A DNA stretch of 64,000 nucleotides from Ewingella allii (GCF_044430645.1 NZ_JAWUDN010000004.1:62001-126000), one strand, 5' to 3'; counted from the first letter of the stretch, positions 43,019-52,163 are shown. The notes: generated by a model not told the origin, from the sequence alone. Numbers and translations: made by a program.

Positions 43019-43299
43019 ATTCTCAGCAGAAAATTCATCAGAACTTACTCTGCGAGTAATACAACTACGGGGCCGAATTCTAGAGATTTCCGCTCCGCCG
43101 TCAATACTTATTTCCCCCATTGCGGACGTTTGGTGTAAAAAGCAGCATATTCATGGGGAATAGGGCTGTTTAGCTATTTACCAATAGGCCAAATGCAATG
43201 ACTCGAGGGAAATATCGCCGCGTTTGATGTCTCCCTGAGTGAAGCCAAGGCCACGGCGATGTAAGGTGCCGCAGCCTGTACGGCTCCGGCGAGTTAAGG

Positions 43300-44358
43300 T
43301 TAGCGTTTTTTCTTTTTCGGATCGCGTGGCGTGCGGCCTAGCGTGGCTTGATACACCTTAAAGCGGCCATTCTGCGCCAACACTTCGTGGCTGCCGAAGG
43401 TGGCATCCAGCAGGGCAGCGTATGGCAGGAAGGCGTTAGCTACGATGCGCAGGTGCCCGCCGGTATTCAGGTGCTTGGCTGCGCCGCGAATCAGCTGTTC
43501 AGCCGCATGGAGGCTGGTTTGCAAGCCTTCGTGGAACGGCGGGTTGGAAATGATCATATCGAAACGACCCGCGATGTCGGAGTAGACATTACTGGCGATA
43601 ACTTCACCCGGCAGGTCGTTAGCTGCCAGCGTCGCCCGGCTGGCTTCGATAGCCGCTGCGCTCACATCGCTGAGGGTGATTTTCATTTTTGGCGAATAAG
43701 TGGCCAATACTGCCGCCAGCACGCCGGAGCCGCAGGCGATATCCAGCACTTTGCCTTTCACCGGCTCTTCAAAGCTGTTAATTAACAACAGGCTGCCGCT
43801 ATCTAGCCCTTCACGACTGAATACGCCAGGCAGGGTTTTAATAGCGACTTCTTCCACCATATAGGTGTCCCACCACTCTTCGGCGTCGAACGCAGGCTGC
43901 TTTTCCAAACGGCCATGGTATAAGCCACAGCGGCGCGCGCTGTCAATTTTGCTGACGGCGCACAGCTCTTCGAGCACGGTTTCCACGCTGCGAACGCCGC
44001 TGCGGTTTTCGCCGACCACAAAGAGGTCGATGCCTACTGGCAGCTGGGACAGCAGGTTGAACAGTTGGAATTTTGCTTCCTGCTTGCTCTTCGGCCAGTA
44101 GTAGACCAGCAGGTCAGAAGGCTGGATAAATTCAGCATCGGCTAACAGGCTAAATTGCACATTGTCTTGTAATGCGCCGCTCAGCATCTGCCAATGGTGA
44201 TATTGATTGGTATGAACGCGAACCTCTTCAGCCTCGCACTCATCAACGAAAATGGCGGGTAAATCATCTTGTAAGTCACCGGCAAACAGCACGCGGCGCC
44301 CTGTAAATTCGTCACTGTGGCGCAGTATTACTTCACTTGCCGGGGTTAATGCAGACAT
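43300..44358 (-). CDS. rsmC: 16S rRNA (guanine-1207-N2)-methyltransferase RsmC
   Basis: This 352-residue protein methylates G1207 of 16S rRNA in the 30S subunit. It has a degenerate N-terminal methyltransferase-like domain and an active C-terminal one with the SAM motif VLDIACGSGVLAA near residues 205-217 and the catalytic NPPFHEG near 272-278. A basic tail ending DPKKKKR is a little longer than in E. coli (343 residues). It lies divergent from holD and between the tRNA-Leu genes and holD, as in E. coli. Confidence 0.95.
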   Translation of the reverse strand: MSALTPASEVILRHSDEFTGRRVLFAGDLQDDLPAIFVDECEAEEVRVHTNQYHHWQMLSGALQDNVQFSLLADAEFIQPSDLLVYYWPKSKQEAKFQLFNLLSQLPVGIDLFVVGENRSGVRSVETVLEELCAVSKIDSARRCGLYHGRLEKQPAFDAEEWWDTYMVEEVAIKTLPGVFSREGLDSGSLLLINSFEEPVKGKVLDIACGSGVLAAVLATYSPKMKITLSDVSAAAIEASRATLAANDLPGEVIASNVYSDIAGRFDMIISNPPFHEGLQTSLHAAEQLIRGAAKHLNTGGHLRIVANAFLPYAALLDATFGSHEVLAQNGRFKVYQATLGRTPRDPKKKKR

Positions 44359-44473
44359 CAGGTTGTGGCTCCTCAGGAATATGACCGGTGATTATAGAGG
44401 TTTATTGGCGCGCGTTCGATGTGTTTGCTAGCATAGCGCGGCATTTCGGGTGTTCAACAGGCAGGGAACAGGT

Positions 44474-44887
44474 ATGGCATCAAGACGAGACTGGCTGTTA
44501 CAACAGATGGGGATCACCCAGTGGACATTGCGCAAACCCTCTGTTTTACAAGGGGAAGTGGCCGTTAGCTTGCCGGAAAATACCCGTCTGCTGATCGTCG
44601 CCGATGTGCCTCCTGCTGAAGATGATCCGTTGGTAAATGATGTGGTGCGCAGCCTCGCGCTGGCGGCTCAACAGGTTTACCGTCTGACGCCAGAGCAGGT
44701 GAGTATGCTCCCCGAAGGCACGCACTGTAATACATGGCGACTGGGCATTAACGCACCCTTAGCGGTCGAAGGCACACAGTTATCCAGCCCGGCTCTGGCC
44801 GAGCTTTATCAAAATGCCGCAGCCAAACGCGCGCTCTGGCAGCAGATTTGTGAAAATGAACAACATTTCTATTCTGACGCCCGCTGA
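44474..44887 (+). CDS. holD: DNA polymerase III psi subunit HolD
   Basis: This 137-residue protein is the psi subunit of the clamp-loader complex; it joins chi (HolC) to the gamma/tau subunits. The start MASRRDWLLQQMGITQWTLR is the conserved segment that binds the clamp loader, and GTHCNTWRLG near 88-97 is typical of the family. The ATG at 44474 gives exactly the E. coli length and has AGGGAACAGG upstream; an in-frame ATG at 44450 is less likely. It overlaps rimI by 32 bases. Confidence 0.94.
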   Translation: MASRRDWLLQQMGITQWTLRKPSVLQGEVAVSLPENTRLLIVADVPPAEDDPLVNDVVRSLALAAQQVYRLTPEQVSMLPEGTHCNTWRLGINAPLAVEGTQLSSPALAELYQNAAAKRALWQQICENEQHFYSDAR

Positions 44888-45299
44888 TTTACCCCGTGCC
44901 CTGCAAATTGAAAACGCCAGCCACGCTTTCCCCTGGACCGAGAAAACCTTGGCCAGCAATCAGGGCGAGCGTTACCTCAATCTCAAAATCACGCAGGGCG
45001 AGCAGATGGCCGGTTTCGCCATCACGCAGATCGTTCTCGACGAGGCGACGCTGTTCAACATCGCCATCGACCCCGCATTCCAGCGCCAAGGTTTAGGCCG
45101 CAAGCTGCTTGAAGATGTCATCGAAAAGCTCGAGCAGCGCGACGTCGTCACCCTGTGGCTTGAGGTCCGCGCCTCCAACAGCAAAGCCATCGCGCTGTAT
45201 GAAAGCCTCGGCTTTAATGAAGTTTCCGTTCGCCGCAACTATTACCCCGCCGCGCAAGGCCGTGAAGACGCCATCATGATGGCGCTGATTCTGGGTTAG
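44856..45299 (+). CDS. rimI: Ribosomal protein bS18 N-terminal acetyltransferase RimI
   Basis: This 147-residue GNAT enzyme acetylates the N-terminal alanine of ribosomal protein S18. It has the acetyl-CoA motif RQGLGRKLLE near residues 76-85 and the family signature NNxISILTP at the start, plus SNSKAIALYESLGF near 107-120. The start at 44856 corresponds to the E. coli start and lies inside the end of holD. In E. coli yjjG follows rimI; here prfC follows directly. Confidence 0.95.
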   Translation: MNNISILTPADLPRALQIENASHAFPWTEKTLASNQGERYLNLKITQGEQMAGFAITQIVLDEATLFNIAIDPAFQRQGLGRKLLEDVIEKLEQRDVVTLWLEVRASNSKAIALYESLGFNEVSVRRNYYPAAQGREDAIMMALILG

Positions 45300-45448
45300 C
45301 CTAAACCCTGCCTAAAAAACCATTGATTGCCCATCCAGCTTAAATCAGTGAAAATAGCCGGCTATTAACTTTTATTACCGCTTTGCCTGACGTCCTGTGA
45401 CGTGATGAACAATGATGCAGGGCGGCCAACCGAAGAAACGTGAAAAAC

Positions 45449-47038
45449 ATGTCTCCAAGTGAATTCGCCCTCGAAGTGGCTAAACGCCGTACCTTCGCTA
45501 TTATTTCTCACCCCGATGCGGGTAAAACGACCATCACTGAAAAGGTGTTGTTATTCGGACACGCGATTCAGACCGCCGGTACGGTAAAAGGCCGTGGCTC
45601 CAATAACCACGCCAAATCCGACTGGATGGAAATGGAAAAGCAGCGTGGTATCTCCATCACCACCTCCGTGATGCAGTTCCCATACCGCCACTGTCTGGTT
45701 AACCTGCTCGACACCCCTGGGCACGAAGACTTCTCGGAAGATACTTACCGTACTCTGACGGCGGTGGACTGCTGCCTGATGGTGATCGACGCCGCGAAAG
45801 GTGTAGAAGACCGTACCCGCAAGCTGATGGAAGTTACCCGTCTGCGCGATACGCCAATTCTTACCTTTATGAACAAACTCGACCGTGACATCCGCGACCC
45901 AATGGAAGTGATGGACGAAGTTGAGCGCGAGCTGAAAATTGCCTGCTCGCCAATTACCTGGCCTATCGGCTGCGGTAAGCTGTTCAAAGGGGTTTACCAC
46001 CTCTATAAAGACGAAACTTACCTGTATCAGACCGGTAAAGGTCACACCATTCAGGAAGTGCGCATTGTTAAAGGATTGAACAACCCTGACCTCGACGCCG
46101 CCGTGGGCGAAGATCTGGCGAAACAGCTGCGCGAAGAGCTGGAGCTGGTGCAGGGCGCGTCCCACGAGTTCGAGCAAGAAGCTTTCCTCAGTGGCGAACT
46201 GACGCCAGTGTTCTTCGGAACCGCATTGGGTAACTTCGGCGTTGACCATATGCTGGACGGCTTGGTTGAGTGGGCACCTGCCCCAATGCCACGCAACACC
46301 GACCTGCGCGAAGTGAAAGCCAGCGACGAGAAGTTCACCGGATTCGTGTTTAAGATCCAGGCCAACATGGACCCGAAACACCGTGACCGCGTGGCTTTCA
46401 TGCGCGTGGTGTCCGGCAAATATGAAAAAGGCATGAAACTGCGTCAGGTGCGTACCGGCAAGGACGTGGTGATTTCCGACGCGTTGACCTTTATGGCGGG
46501 CGACCGTTCGCACGTTGAAGAGGCTTATCCGGGCGATATTATCGGCCTGCATAATCACGGCACCATTCAGATTGGTGACACCTTCACTCAGGGCGAGAAC
46601 ATGAAGTTCACCGGCATTCCGAACTTCGCCCCAGAAATGTTCCGTCGTATTCGTCTGCGTGACCCGCTGAAGCAGAAACAGCTGCTGAAAGGGCTGGTTC
46701 AGCTGTCGGAAGAGGGCGCAGTACAGGTATTCCGCCCAATCGCCAACAACGACCTGATTGTCGGCGCGGTCGGCGTGCTGCAGTTTGAAGTGGTGGTCGC
46801 GCGTCTGAAGAGCGAGTACAACGTTGAAGCGATTTACGAATCCGTCAACGTCAGCACCGCACGCTGGGTTGAATGCAGCGACGTGAAGAAGTTCGAAGAG
46901 TTTAAGCGTAAGAACGAAGTTAACCTGGCGCTGGACGGCGGCGATAACCTGACTTACATCGCGCCAACCATGGTGAACCTGAACCTGGCGTCAGAGCGTT
47001 ACCCGGAAGTGACGTTCCGCAAAACCCGCGAGCATTAA
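45449..47038 (+). CDS. prfC: Peptide chain release factor 3 (RF3)
   Basis: This 529-residue GTPase recycles RF1 and RF2 from the ribosome after termination. The translational-GTPase motifs are clear: HPDAGKTT (G1) near residues 20-27, RGISITTSV (G2), DTPGHEDF (G3) and MNKLDRD (G4), followed by EF-Tu-like domain 2 and domain 3. The ATG at 45449 gives exactly the E. coli length; a GTG three codons upstream is also open. A 10-bp terminator follows at 47085-47110. Confidence 0.97.
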   Translation: MSPSEFALEVAKRRTFAIISHPDAGKTTITEKVLLFGHAIQTAGTVKGRGSNNHAKSDWMEMEKQRGISITTSVMQFPYRHCLVNLLDTPGHEDFSEDTYRTLTAVDCCLMVIDAAKGVEDRTRKLMEVTRLRDTPILTFMNKLDRDIRDPMEVMDEVERELKIACSPITWPIGCGKLFKGVYHLYKDETYLYQTGKGHTIQEVRIVKGLNNPDLDAAVGEDLAKQLREELELVQGASHEFEQEAFLSGELTPVFFGTALGNFGVDHMLDGLVEWAPAPMPRNTDLREVKASDEKFTGFVFKIQANMDPKHRDRVAFMRVVSGKYEKGMKLRQVRTGKDVVISDALTFMAGDRSHVEEAYPGDIIGLHNHGTIQIGDTFTQGENMKFTGIPNFAPEMFRRIRLRDPLKQKQLLKGLVQLSEEGAVQVFRPIANNDLIVGAVGVLQFEVVVARLKSEYNVEAIYESVNVSTARWVECSDVKKFEEFKRKNEVNLALDGGDNLTYIAPTMVNLNLASERYPEVTFRKTREH

Positions 47039-47084
47039 TTTTCACTGCTCGGTTAACCTGTTTCATTGGTTAACTCTGCCCCCC

Positions 47085-47112
47085 AAAAGGCGACGATCCG
47101 GTCGCCTTTTCT
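47085..47112 (+). terminator. Rho-independent terminator after prfC
   Basis: AAAAGGCGAC and GTCGCCTTTT make a 10-bp perfect stem with a 6-base loop and a T-run, 47 bases after the prfC stop. Confidence 0.88.
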
Positions 47113-47516
47113 CTTCCCGCTTGCACAATTCTGCTGTTTTAATCTTTCCGCTGCGCAACTACTTTTGCGGTTTTCGTTGATTTATTGGGCAATATTGTGG
47201 TGTTTTGATCGGACTTGTCTGCATTTGGCGCCGATTTAGCATTCTTTCTCCCCATCTTCGATTTCTCAGCTATATTAAATCTGTGTGCAGCGAACGGTGG
47301 GTTAAACCACTGCTTCCGATTAATAAAGCAGAGTGTTATAGGGTAAAGGTGACAAATCTCACCCTTTAACAAATGACTCTACTGCACATGCAATAAGAGA
47401 AAGGTTTTTAACTAAGTTACAGACCTTGAGTCTGGTTCGATATTGCACAAGACCGTCACGACCATGTGACGTAAAGAGTCCGCCATTTAGGACTTATAAA
47501 CTAAAGGAAGAAATCG
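47113..47516 (+). promoter_or_regulatory. osmY upstream region
   Basis: No gene is supported in these 404 bases; an open frame on the minus strand is low-complexity and lacks support. The region should carry the osmY promoter, which in E. coli depends on RpoS, but I could not place its -10 with confidence. AAGGAAG lies before the osmY ATG. Confidence 0.45.
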
Positions 47517-48107
47517 ATGAAAAAGTCTAACTTTGCCTATTCCATGCTGGCCGTTGTTTTGAGCACCGCTGTAATGAGCGGGAGCGCATTGGCTGCAACC
47601 ACCACTGATAGCGCGGGTGCAAAAATCGATAGCTCCATGAAGAAAGTTGATAGCTACATGGGCGACAGCGCCGTTACAGCAAAAGTTAAAAGCGCACTGA
47701 TCGATGACAAAGCGATCAAGAGCAATGATATCTCCGTTAAAACCGACAACGGCGTCGTCACGCTGAGTGGTTTTGTCGGTTCACAGGCTGAAGGCGAGCA
47801 AGCCGTGGCCGTTGCAACTAAAGTTGAAGGCGTAAAATCCGTCAGCGATAAACTGCACACTAAAGACAGCAAAGAGCAGTCCGCGAAAGGCTATGCTGGC
47901 GACACCGCCACCACCACGTCGGTGAAAGCTAAGCTGCTGGCTGATGACATCGTTCCATCACGCATGGTCAAAGTTGAAACCACCGACGGTGTTGTTCAAC
48001 TTTCCGGTTCAGTGAAAGATCAGGCTCAGGCCGATCGTGCTGAAAGCGTGGCTAAAACCGTTGACGGTGTAAAAAGCGTCAAAAATGATTTGAAAATCGC
48101 ACCATAA
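47517..48107 (+). CDS. osmY: Periplasmic stress chaperone OsmY, two BON domains
   Basis: This 196-residue protein has a signal peptide (about residues 1-26, cleavage after ALA) and two BON domains, roughly 50-118 and 128-195. Each has the pattern VKSALIDD / VKAKLLAD, then a GVVTLSG or GVVQLSG turn and a VEGVKSV end. OsmY is a periplasmic protein induced by osmotic stress and stationary phase and acts as a chaperone for some outer-membrane proteins. Position between prfC and ytjA matches E. coli. Confidence 0.95.
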   Translation: MKKSNFAYSMLAVVLSTAVMSGSALAATTTDSAGAKIDSSMKKVDSYMGDSAVTAKVKSALIDDKAIKSNDISVKTDNGVVTLSGFVGSQAEGEQAVAVATKVEGVKSVSDKLHTKDSKEQSAKGYAGDTATTTSVKAKLLADDIVPSRMVKVETTDGVVQLSGSVKDQAQADRAESVAKTVDGVKSVKNDLKIAP

Positions 48108-48120
48108 GATTTTCGATAAA

Positions 48121-48146
48121 AGATTGCCTGTTTAGGCAGGCAATCT
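48121..48146 (+). terminator. Hairpin after osmY
   Basis: AGATTGCCTG and CAGGCAATCT form a 10-bp perfect stem with a 6-base loop, 13 bases past the stop. The T-run is weak. Confidence 0.7.
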
Positions 48147-48390
48147 GCTCTTCAGCAGTAAGCGTTAACACCATAAAACAGAACTCATGGGACCTTTCGC
48201 GCCATAAAACAGTCAGTTTTCCTAACAGTTTCATTTTTACGACTATCTTTAAAAGGTAAGCATTTTTCTTTCAACACGTAAAAAGCACTTTTGAAGCAGC
48301 CGAAAAGAAATGTTTAAAGCTGAACTGAGGCCCGGAATATTGGGTACCACATTGATTTGGGTAAAAGTTAAATAGGGTAAGGAGAAGCTT

Positions 48391-48552
48391 ATGTTTCGTT
48401 GGGGCATTATATTTTTAATCATCGCGCTTATCGCGGCGGCACTTGGTTTCGGTGGTCTGGCTGGTACAGCTGCTTGGGCTGCAAAAATCGTCTTCGTCGT
48501 CGGTATCATTCTGTTCTTGGTGAGCTTGTTTACCGGACGTAAACGACTCTGA
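48391..48552 (+). CDS. ytjA: Small membrane protein YtjA (DUF1328)
   Basis: This 53-residue protein has two hydrophobic helices (WGIIFLIIALIAAALGFGGLA split around a Gly-rich turn, then IVFVVGIILFLVSLFTG) and a basic end GRKRL. It fits the DUF1328/YtjA family, whose function is unknown. AGGAG lies seven bases before the ATG. The position between osmY and yjjU is the same as in E. coli. It is too short for many gene finders. Confidence 0.93.
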   Translation: MFRWGIIFLIIALIAAALGFGGLAGTAAWAAKIVFVVGIILFLVSLFTGRKRL

Positions 48553-48765
48553 CACCAGGTCGGAAAGATTAAGTAGCACTTAGAATCCTGCCGGGGATTA
48601 AATCTTACGCTGAGTACCAACTTCTAGAGATTAGATAGCTTGGTTAACAGAAAGTAACGATTTAATCCCCGGTATTTTGTCTGTTGATTACCCATATTAG
48701 AAAGACAATGTATGCTCTTAGTTGAGGCCCGCCATCTGTGAGGCTGAAATACTGAGGGAAAGGCG

Positions 48766-49977
48766 TTGGGATACAGAATACCTGTCACGCTCGGCAACAT
48801 TGAACCACTGGCTTACAAACCCTATAAACCAGGCAAGATAGCACTGGTGTGCGAAGGCGGCGGACAACGCGGAATTTTCACCGCTGGCGTGCTGGATGAG
48901 TTCCAGCGTGCGGGGTTTAATCCGTTCGACCTGTATATCGGCACCTCTGCCGGGGCACAAAATCTTTCCGCTTTCGTCTGCGGCCAGCCGGGTTATGCCC
49001 GACGCGTCATCACTCGCTACACAACCAGCCCACACTTCTTCAATCCACTGCGCTTTGTGCGTGGCGGCCACCTGATCGATCTCGACTGGCTGGTGGAAGA
49101 AACCTCAAAAAATATGCCGCTGGCGATGGATACCGCCGAAAAGCTGCTGATCGACGGCCGCGAGTTCCTGATGTGCGCCTGCCGCAGCGATGACTACTCC
49201 GCCAACTACTTTGCGCCGACGCGTGAGAACTGGCTGCCGGTGATCAAAGCCTCCAGCGCCATTCCTGGCTTCTATCGCATGGGCGTGGAGCTAGACGGCG
49301 TGAGCTATCAGGACGGCGGCATCAGTGACGCCATCCCGGTGGAAGAGGCTTATCGCCGCGGCGCGGACACGATCGTGGTGATCCGCACCGTGCCGTCCGC
49401 CATGTTCTATACCCCGCAGTGGATGAAACGGATGGAGCAGTGGCTGAGCGAAAGCAGCCTGCAACAGCTGGTGCGCATGATGCAGCACCACGAGAGCAGT
49501 TATCACCGCATTCAGCAATTCATCGAAAACCCACCGGGTGATCTGCGCATCTTTGAGATTTTCCCGCCAAAACCCCTGGCCAGCCACGCGTTGGGCAGCC
49601 GTTTCCCGGCGCTGAATCAGGATTACCATCTCGGACGCCGCTGTGCGCGCTACTTCCTGTCTGCTGCGTCACACTGGCTGATCCCGCGCGAAAAAGATAA
49701 ACCCTTGCCCTACATTTTGCCGCGCAAAACCCGGCCAAAACGCGTGGTGGTGCCGGAAGAGAATCCAGAAAACGTGGTGCCGATCGCCGCGCAGGCCGGT
49801 CCGGTGGAGCAGATCATTCTCGATCCCGCCGTGCTCACTGACATCGTGGCAGATGGCGGCATGGTACGCCCGGCCGCATTCCACGATGAAAGCCAATACG
49901 CCGCCAAAAGCAGCACGCCTAAGCCCGACGCCTCGCTAAAAGGCGAGGACAAACGCAGCGATGGTGAGAATCTGTAA
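48766..49977 (+). CDS. yjjU: Patatin-like phospholipase YjjU
   Basis: This 403-residue protein is a patatin-family lipid acyl hydrolase. The oxyanion motif GGGQRG is at residues 31-36, the nucleophile Ser61 lies in GTSAG, and Asp183 in YQDGG completes the catalytic dyad. The proline-rich C-terminal 70 residues are poorly conserved. The start codon is TTG at 48766, supported by GAGGGAAAGG just upstream and by agreement with the E. coli start. The stop overlaps the yjjV start (TAATG). Confidence 0.93.
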   Translation: MGYRIPVTLGNIEPLAYKPYKPGKIALVCEGGGQRGIFTAGVLDEFQRAGFNPFDLYIGTSAGAQNLSAFVCGQPGYARRVITRYTTSPHFFNPLRFVRGGHLIDLDWLVEETSKNMPLAMDTAEKLLIDGREFLMCACRSDDYSANYFAPTRENWLPVIKASSAIPGFYRMGVELDGVSYQDGGISDAIPVEEAYRRGADTIVVIRTVPSAMFYTPQWMKRMEQWLSESSLQQLVRMMQHHESSYHRIQQFIENPPGDLRIFEIFPPKPLASHALGSRFPALNQDYHLGRRCARYFLSAASHWLIPREKDKPLPYILPRKTRPKRVVVPEENPENVVPIAAQAGPVEQIILDPAVLTDIVADGGMVRPAAFHDESQYAAKSSTPKPDASLKGEDKRSDGENL

Positions 49978-50756
49978 TGGCGCATTTTATTGATACCCAC
50001 TGCCATTTTGATTTCCCGCCTTTTACCGGCGCCGAGGTTGAGAGCCTCTCCATGGCGGAACAGGCGGGTGTCCGCCAAATCATCGTGCCTGCCGTTACCT
50101 CAGATCGTTTTCAGGGCATCGTGCGGCTAGCCAAACAGCATCCCCAGCTTTACGCCGCGCTGGGCCTGCATCCGCTGTATATCGCCCAGCACCGGGATGC
50201 CGATATTGATTTGTTGGATGGTTTTCTGGCTCAGCGTGATAACAAGCTGGTGGCGGTAGGGGAGATTGGTTTAGATCTCTATATGGAAGAGCCGCAGTTT
50301 GAAAAGCAGCAGCGGCTGCTCAAATCGCAATTTGCCTTGGCGAAACGCGAAAACCTGCCGGTTATCCTCCACTCTCGCCGCAGCCACGATCCGCTGGCCG
50401 CCATGCTGCGTCAGGCGAAACTGCCGGCGACGGGCGTGGTTCACGGTTTTGCGGGCAGCCTTTCGCAAGCACATGCCTTTGTTAAATTAGGCTTTGCTAT
50501 CGGCGTCGGTGGTACCATTAGCTTCGAGCGAGCGCAGAAAACCCGCAATGTGATGGCCCAGCTTCCTCTCTCCAGTCTGCTACTTGAAACCGACGCGCCG
50601 GACATGCCGCTGCAAGGTTTTCAGGGCCAACCCAACCGCCCCGAGCGCGCCGCAGCGATATTTGATGTGCTGTGCGAACTGCGGCAAGAGTCCCCGGAGC
50701 AGATTGCCAGCGCACTGCTGGAGAACAGCCGCCGCGTTTTCGCCCTTCCGCTTTGA
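49977..50756 (+). CDS. yjjV: TatD-family metal-dependent hydrolase YjjV
   Basis: This 259-residue TIM-barrel protein belongs to the TatD DNase family. Metal ligands are seen in FIDTHCHFD (residues 4-12), GEIGLD (about 91-96), VILHSRRSHD near 123-132 and LLETDAPDMP near 203-212. Family members are metal-dependent nucleases or deacylases; the exact substrate of YjjV is not settled. Its ATG overlaps the yjjU stop by one base, so the two are co-translated. In E. coli yjjW-yjjI follow; here deoC does. Confidence 0.92.
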   Translation: MAHFIDTHCHFDFPPFTGAEVESLSMAEQAGVRQIIVPAVTSDRFQGIVRLAKQHPQLYAALGLHPLYIAQHRDADIDLLDGFLAQRDNKLVAVGEIGLDLYMEEPQFEKQQRLLKSQFALAKRENLPVILHSRRSHDPLAAMLRQAKLPATGVVHGFAGSLSQAHAFVKLGFAIGVGGTISFERAQKTRNVMAQLPLSSLLLETDAPDMPLQGFQGQPNRPERAAAIFDVLCELRQESPEQIASALLENSRRVFALPL

Positions 50757-50792
50757 ATTTCCCGGTCAGTTTGGGCTTCTTAAATGTCATTT

Positions 50793-50808
50793 TGTTATTT
50801 AAATAACA
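50793..50808. promoter_or_regulatory. Palindromic DeoR-like operator 1
   Basis: TGTTATTTAAATAACA is a perfect 16-bp palindrome. E. coli DeoR operators have the form TGTTAGAA-TTCTAACA, so TGTTA arms are shared. The mate at 50879-50894 has the same outer arms. Confidence 0.55.
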
Positions 50809-50876
50809 TTTATAATCCACCAAATCTCTAGGTATAGCTTTTTAGTGCGCTTTTTAAAGGCGATACTTCTCCTTTA

Positions 50877-50896
50877 AATGTTATTATTATAACATT
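50877..50896. promoter_or_regulatory. Palindromic DeoR-like operator 2
   Basis: AATGTTAT-TATT-ATAACATT has 8-bp perfect arms. Its centre is 86 bp from the centre of operator 1, about eight helical turns, which fits repression by looping. Confidence 0.55.
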
Positions 50897-50904
50897 CATT
50901 TCAA

Positions 50905-50922
50905 GATCACCGGTCGGTGATC
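50905..50922. promoter_or_regulatory. 18-bp palindrome of unknown regulator
   Basis: GATCACCG-GT-CGGTGATC has 8-bp perfect arms and a 2-base centre, nine bases after operator 2. It is G+C-rich and unlike the DeoR-like sites. No known regulator is assigned. Confidence 0.5.
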
Positions 50923-51028
50923 ACAGAGTGGGCAACCCGCCATCAGTTGTCATGAATCGGGTGTACACTCTTATTAGGGCCGGATATTGAGCATAATTGC
51001 GCCAATTTCAGAATTGCTGCAGCGTAAG

Positions 51029-51044
51029 TGTGATGCGAATCTCA
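51029..51044 (+). promoter_or_regulatory. CRP-like site, upstream copy
   Basis: TGTGA-N6-TCTCA matches nine of ten consensus positions. Its centre is 52 bp from the downstream CRP-like site, close to the 53-bp spacing at E. coli deoP2. Confidence 0.65.
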
Positions 51045-51080
51045 TTTGTGAGAGTAACGTTGCAAGCGGTTTTCATAATT

Positions 51081-51096
51081 TGTGAAATACTGCACA
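51081..51096 (+). promoter_or_regulatory. CRP-like site, downstream copy
   Basis: TGTGA-N6-GCACA matches nine of ten consensus positions. It should be the promoter-proximal CRP site of a deoP2-type promoter. Confidence 0.65.
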
Positions 51097-51326
51097 GAGC
51101 AACCTGATACGGCGTGTTCAAATAGTCACAACGCATTGGCTGATGCCAATCAGGTGCGGTGAGAAGGATCTCATCTGCCAGCAGGGCGCAAATTCGCCTC
51201 TGTTCGCTGTCTTCAAGGAACCAAGTCCGCTCGCCAACCGTGCAGAGTTCGGCATCTTTTGCCGGGTTCATGACTGTATGCTCAGTTCTGGCTGGTCGCT
51301 GGAATTGAAAATTGTTGGAGAGTTTT

Positions 51327-52106
51327 ATGACCGATTTAACCGCCGCAGCACAACGCGCACTGAACCTGATGGATTTAACTACCCTGAATGACGACGACAC
51401 TGACGAAAAAGTGATCGCCCTGTGTCATCAGGCCAAAAGCCCGGCGGGCAACACCGCTGCAATCTGCATCTATCCACGTTTCATTCCGGTTGCGCGTAAA
51501 GCCCTGCGTGAGCAAGGCACTCCTGACATCCGTATCGCGACCGTCACTAACTTCCCGCACGGCAACGATGACATTGAGATCGCCGTGGCTGAAACCCGCG
51601 CGGCTATTGCCTATGGCGCAGATGAAGTTGACGTTGTATTCCCATACCGCGCGCTGATTGCGGGCAACGAGCAGATCGGTTTTGAGCTGGTAAAACAGTG
51701 CAAAGAAGCCTGTGCTGCCGCCAATGTGCTGCTGAAAGTGATCATCGAAACCGGTGAACTGAAGCAAGATTCGCTGATTCGTAAAGCCTCAGAAATCGCC
51801 ATCAAAGCCGGTGCTGACTTCATCAAAACTTCAACCGGCAAAGTTCCGGTCAACGCGACCCTGCACAGCGCAGAGTTGATGATGACAGTGATTGCAGAGA
51901 TGGGCGTAGGCAAAGACGTTGGCTTTAAGCCAGCGGGCGGCGTGAAAACGGCTGAAGACGCCGCGCAGTATCTGGCACTGGCAGACCGCCTACTGGGCCG
52001 CCAATGGGCTGACTCGCGTCATTTCCGTTTCGGCGCATCCAGCCTGTTAGCCAGCCTGCTGACTACGCTGGGCCACGCTGACCAAAAGTCTACCAGCAGC
52101 TATTGA
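51327..52106 (+). CDS. deoC: Deoxyribose-phosphate aldolase DeoC
   Basis: This 259-residue class I aldolase splits 2-deoxyribose-5-phosphate into acetaldehyde and glyceraldehyde-3-phosphate. It aligns with E. coli DeoC without length change: the Schiff-base lysine is K167 in FIKTSTGK, with K201 in GFKPAGG and D102 in DEVDVVF. The ATG at 51327 with GGAG upstream gives the E. coli length of 259. First gene of deoCABD. Confidence 0.97.
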   Translation: MTDLTAAAQRALNLMDLTTLNDDDTDEKVIALCHQAKSPAGNTAAICIYPRFIPVARKALREQGTPDIRIATVTNFPHGNDDIEIAVAETRAAIAYGADEVDVVFPYRALIAGNEQIGFELVKQCKEACAAANVLLKVIIETGELKQDSLIRKASEIAIKAGADFIKTSTGKVPVNATLHSAELMMTVIAEMGVGKDVGFKPAGGVKTAEDAAQYLALADRLLGRQWADSRHFRFGASSLLASLLTTLGHADQKSTSSY

Positions 52107-52141
52107 TCGTTAAGGCAATTCGCTAACGCATTCGGCGTTAC

Positions 52142-52163
52142 GGGGTCCGGCTCGCCGGGCCCC
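52142..52163 (+). repeat. Hairpin between deoC and deoA
   Basis: GGGGTCCGG and CCGGGCCCC pair over 9 bp with one G-T pair and a 4-base loop. It probably protects or tunes the polycistronic mRNA rather than ending it. Confidence 0.5.

Larger units (their letters stand above)
50757..51326 (+). promoter_or_regulatory. deo operon control region
   Basis: These 570 bases contain no gene. They hold two similar palindromes 86 bp apart (50793-50808 and 50877-50896), a third palindrome (50905-50922) and two CRP-like sites 52 bp apart (51029-51044 and 51081-51096) with a CytR-like GTTGCAAG between them near 51059. The layout resembles E. coli deoP1/deoP2 with DeoR operators and CRP-CytR-CRP nucleoprotein complex. 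GGAG precedes the deoC ATG. Confidence 0.7.

Noticed and set aside
45551..46558. 335-codon open frame on the minus strand
   Set aside because: It lies wholly antisense to prfC, whose protein is near identical to E. coli RF3. The translation is rich in His, Val and Gly, as expected for a shadow frame of a high-G+C third-position gene.
47139..47372. 77-codon minus-strand frame before osmY
   Set aside because: The translation is low-complexity Lys/Asn/Ser-rich, no ribosome site precedes it, and it occupies the osmY promoter region.
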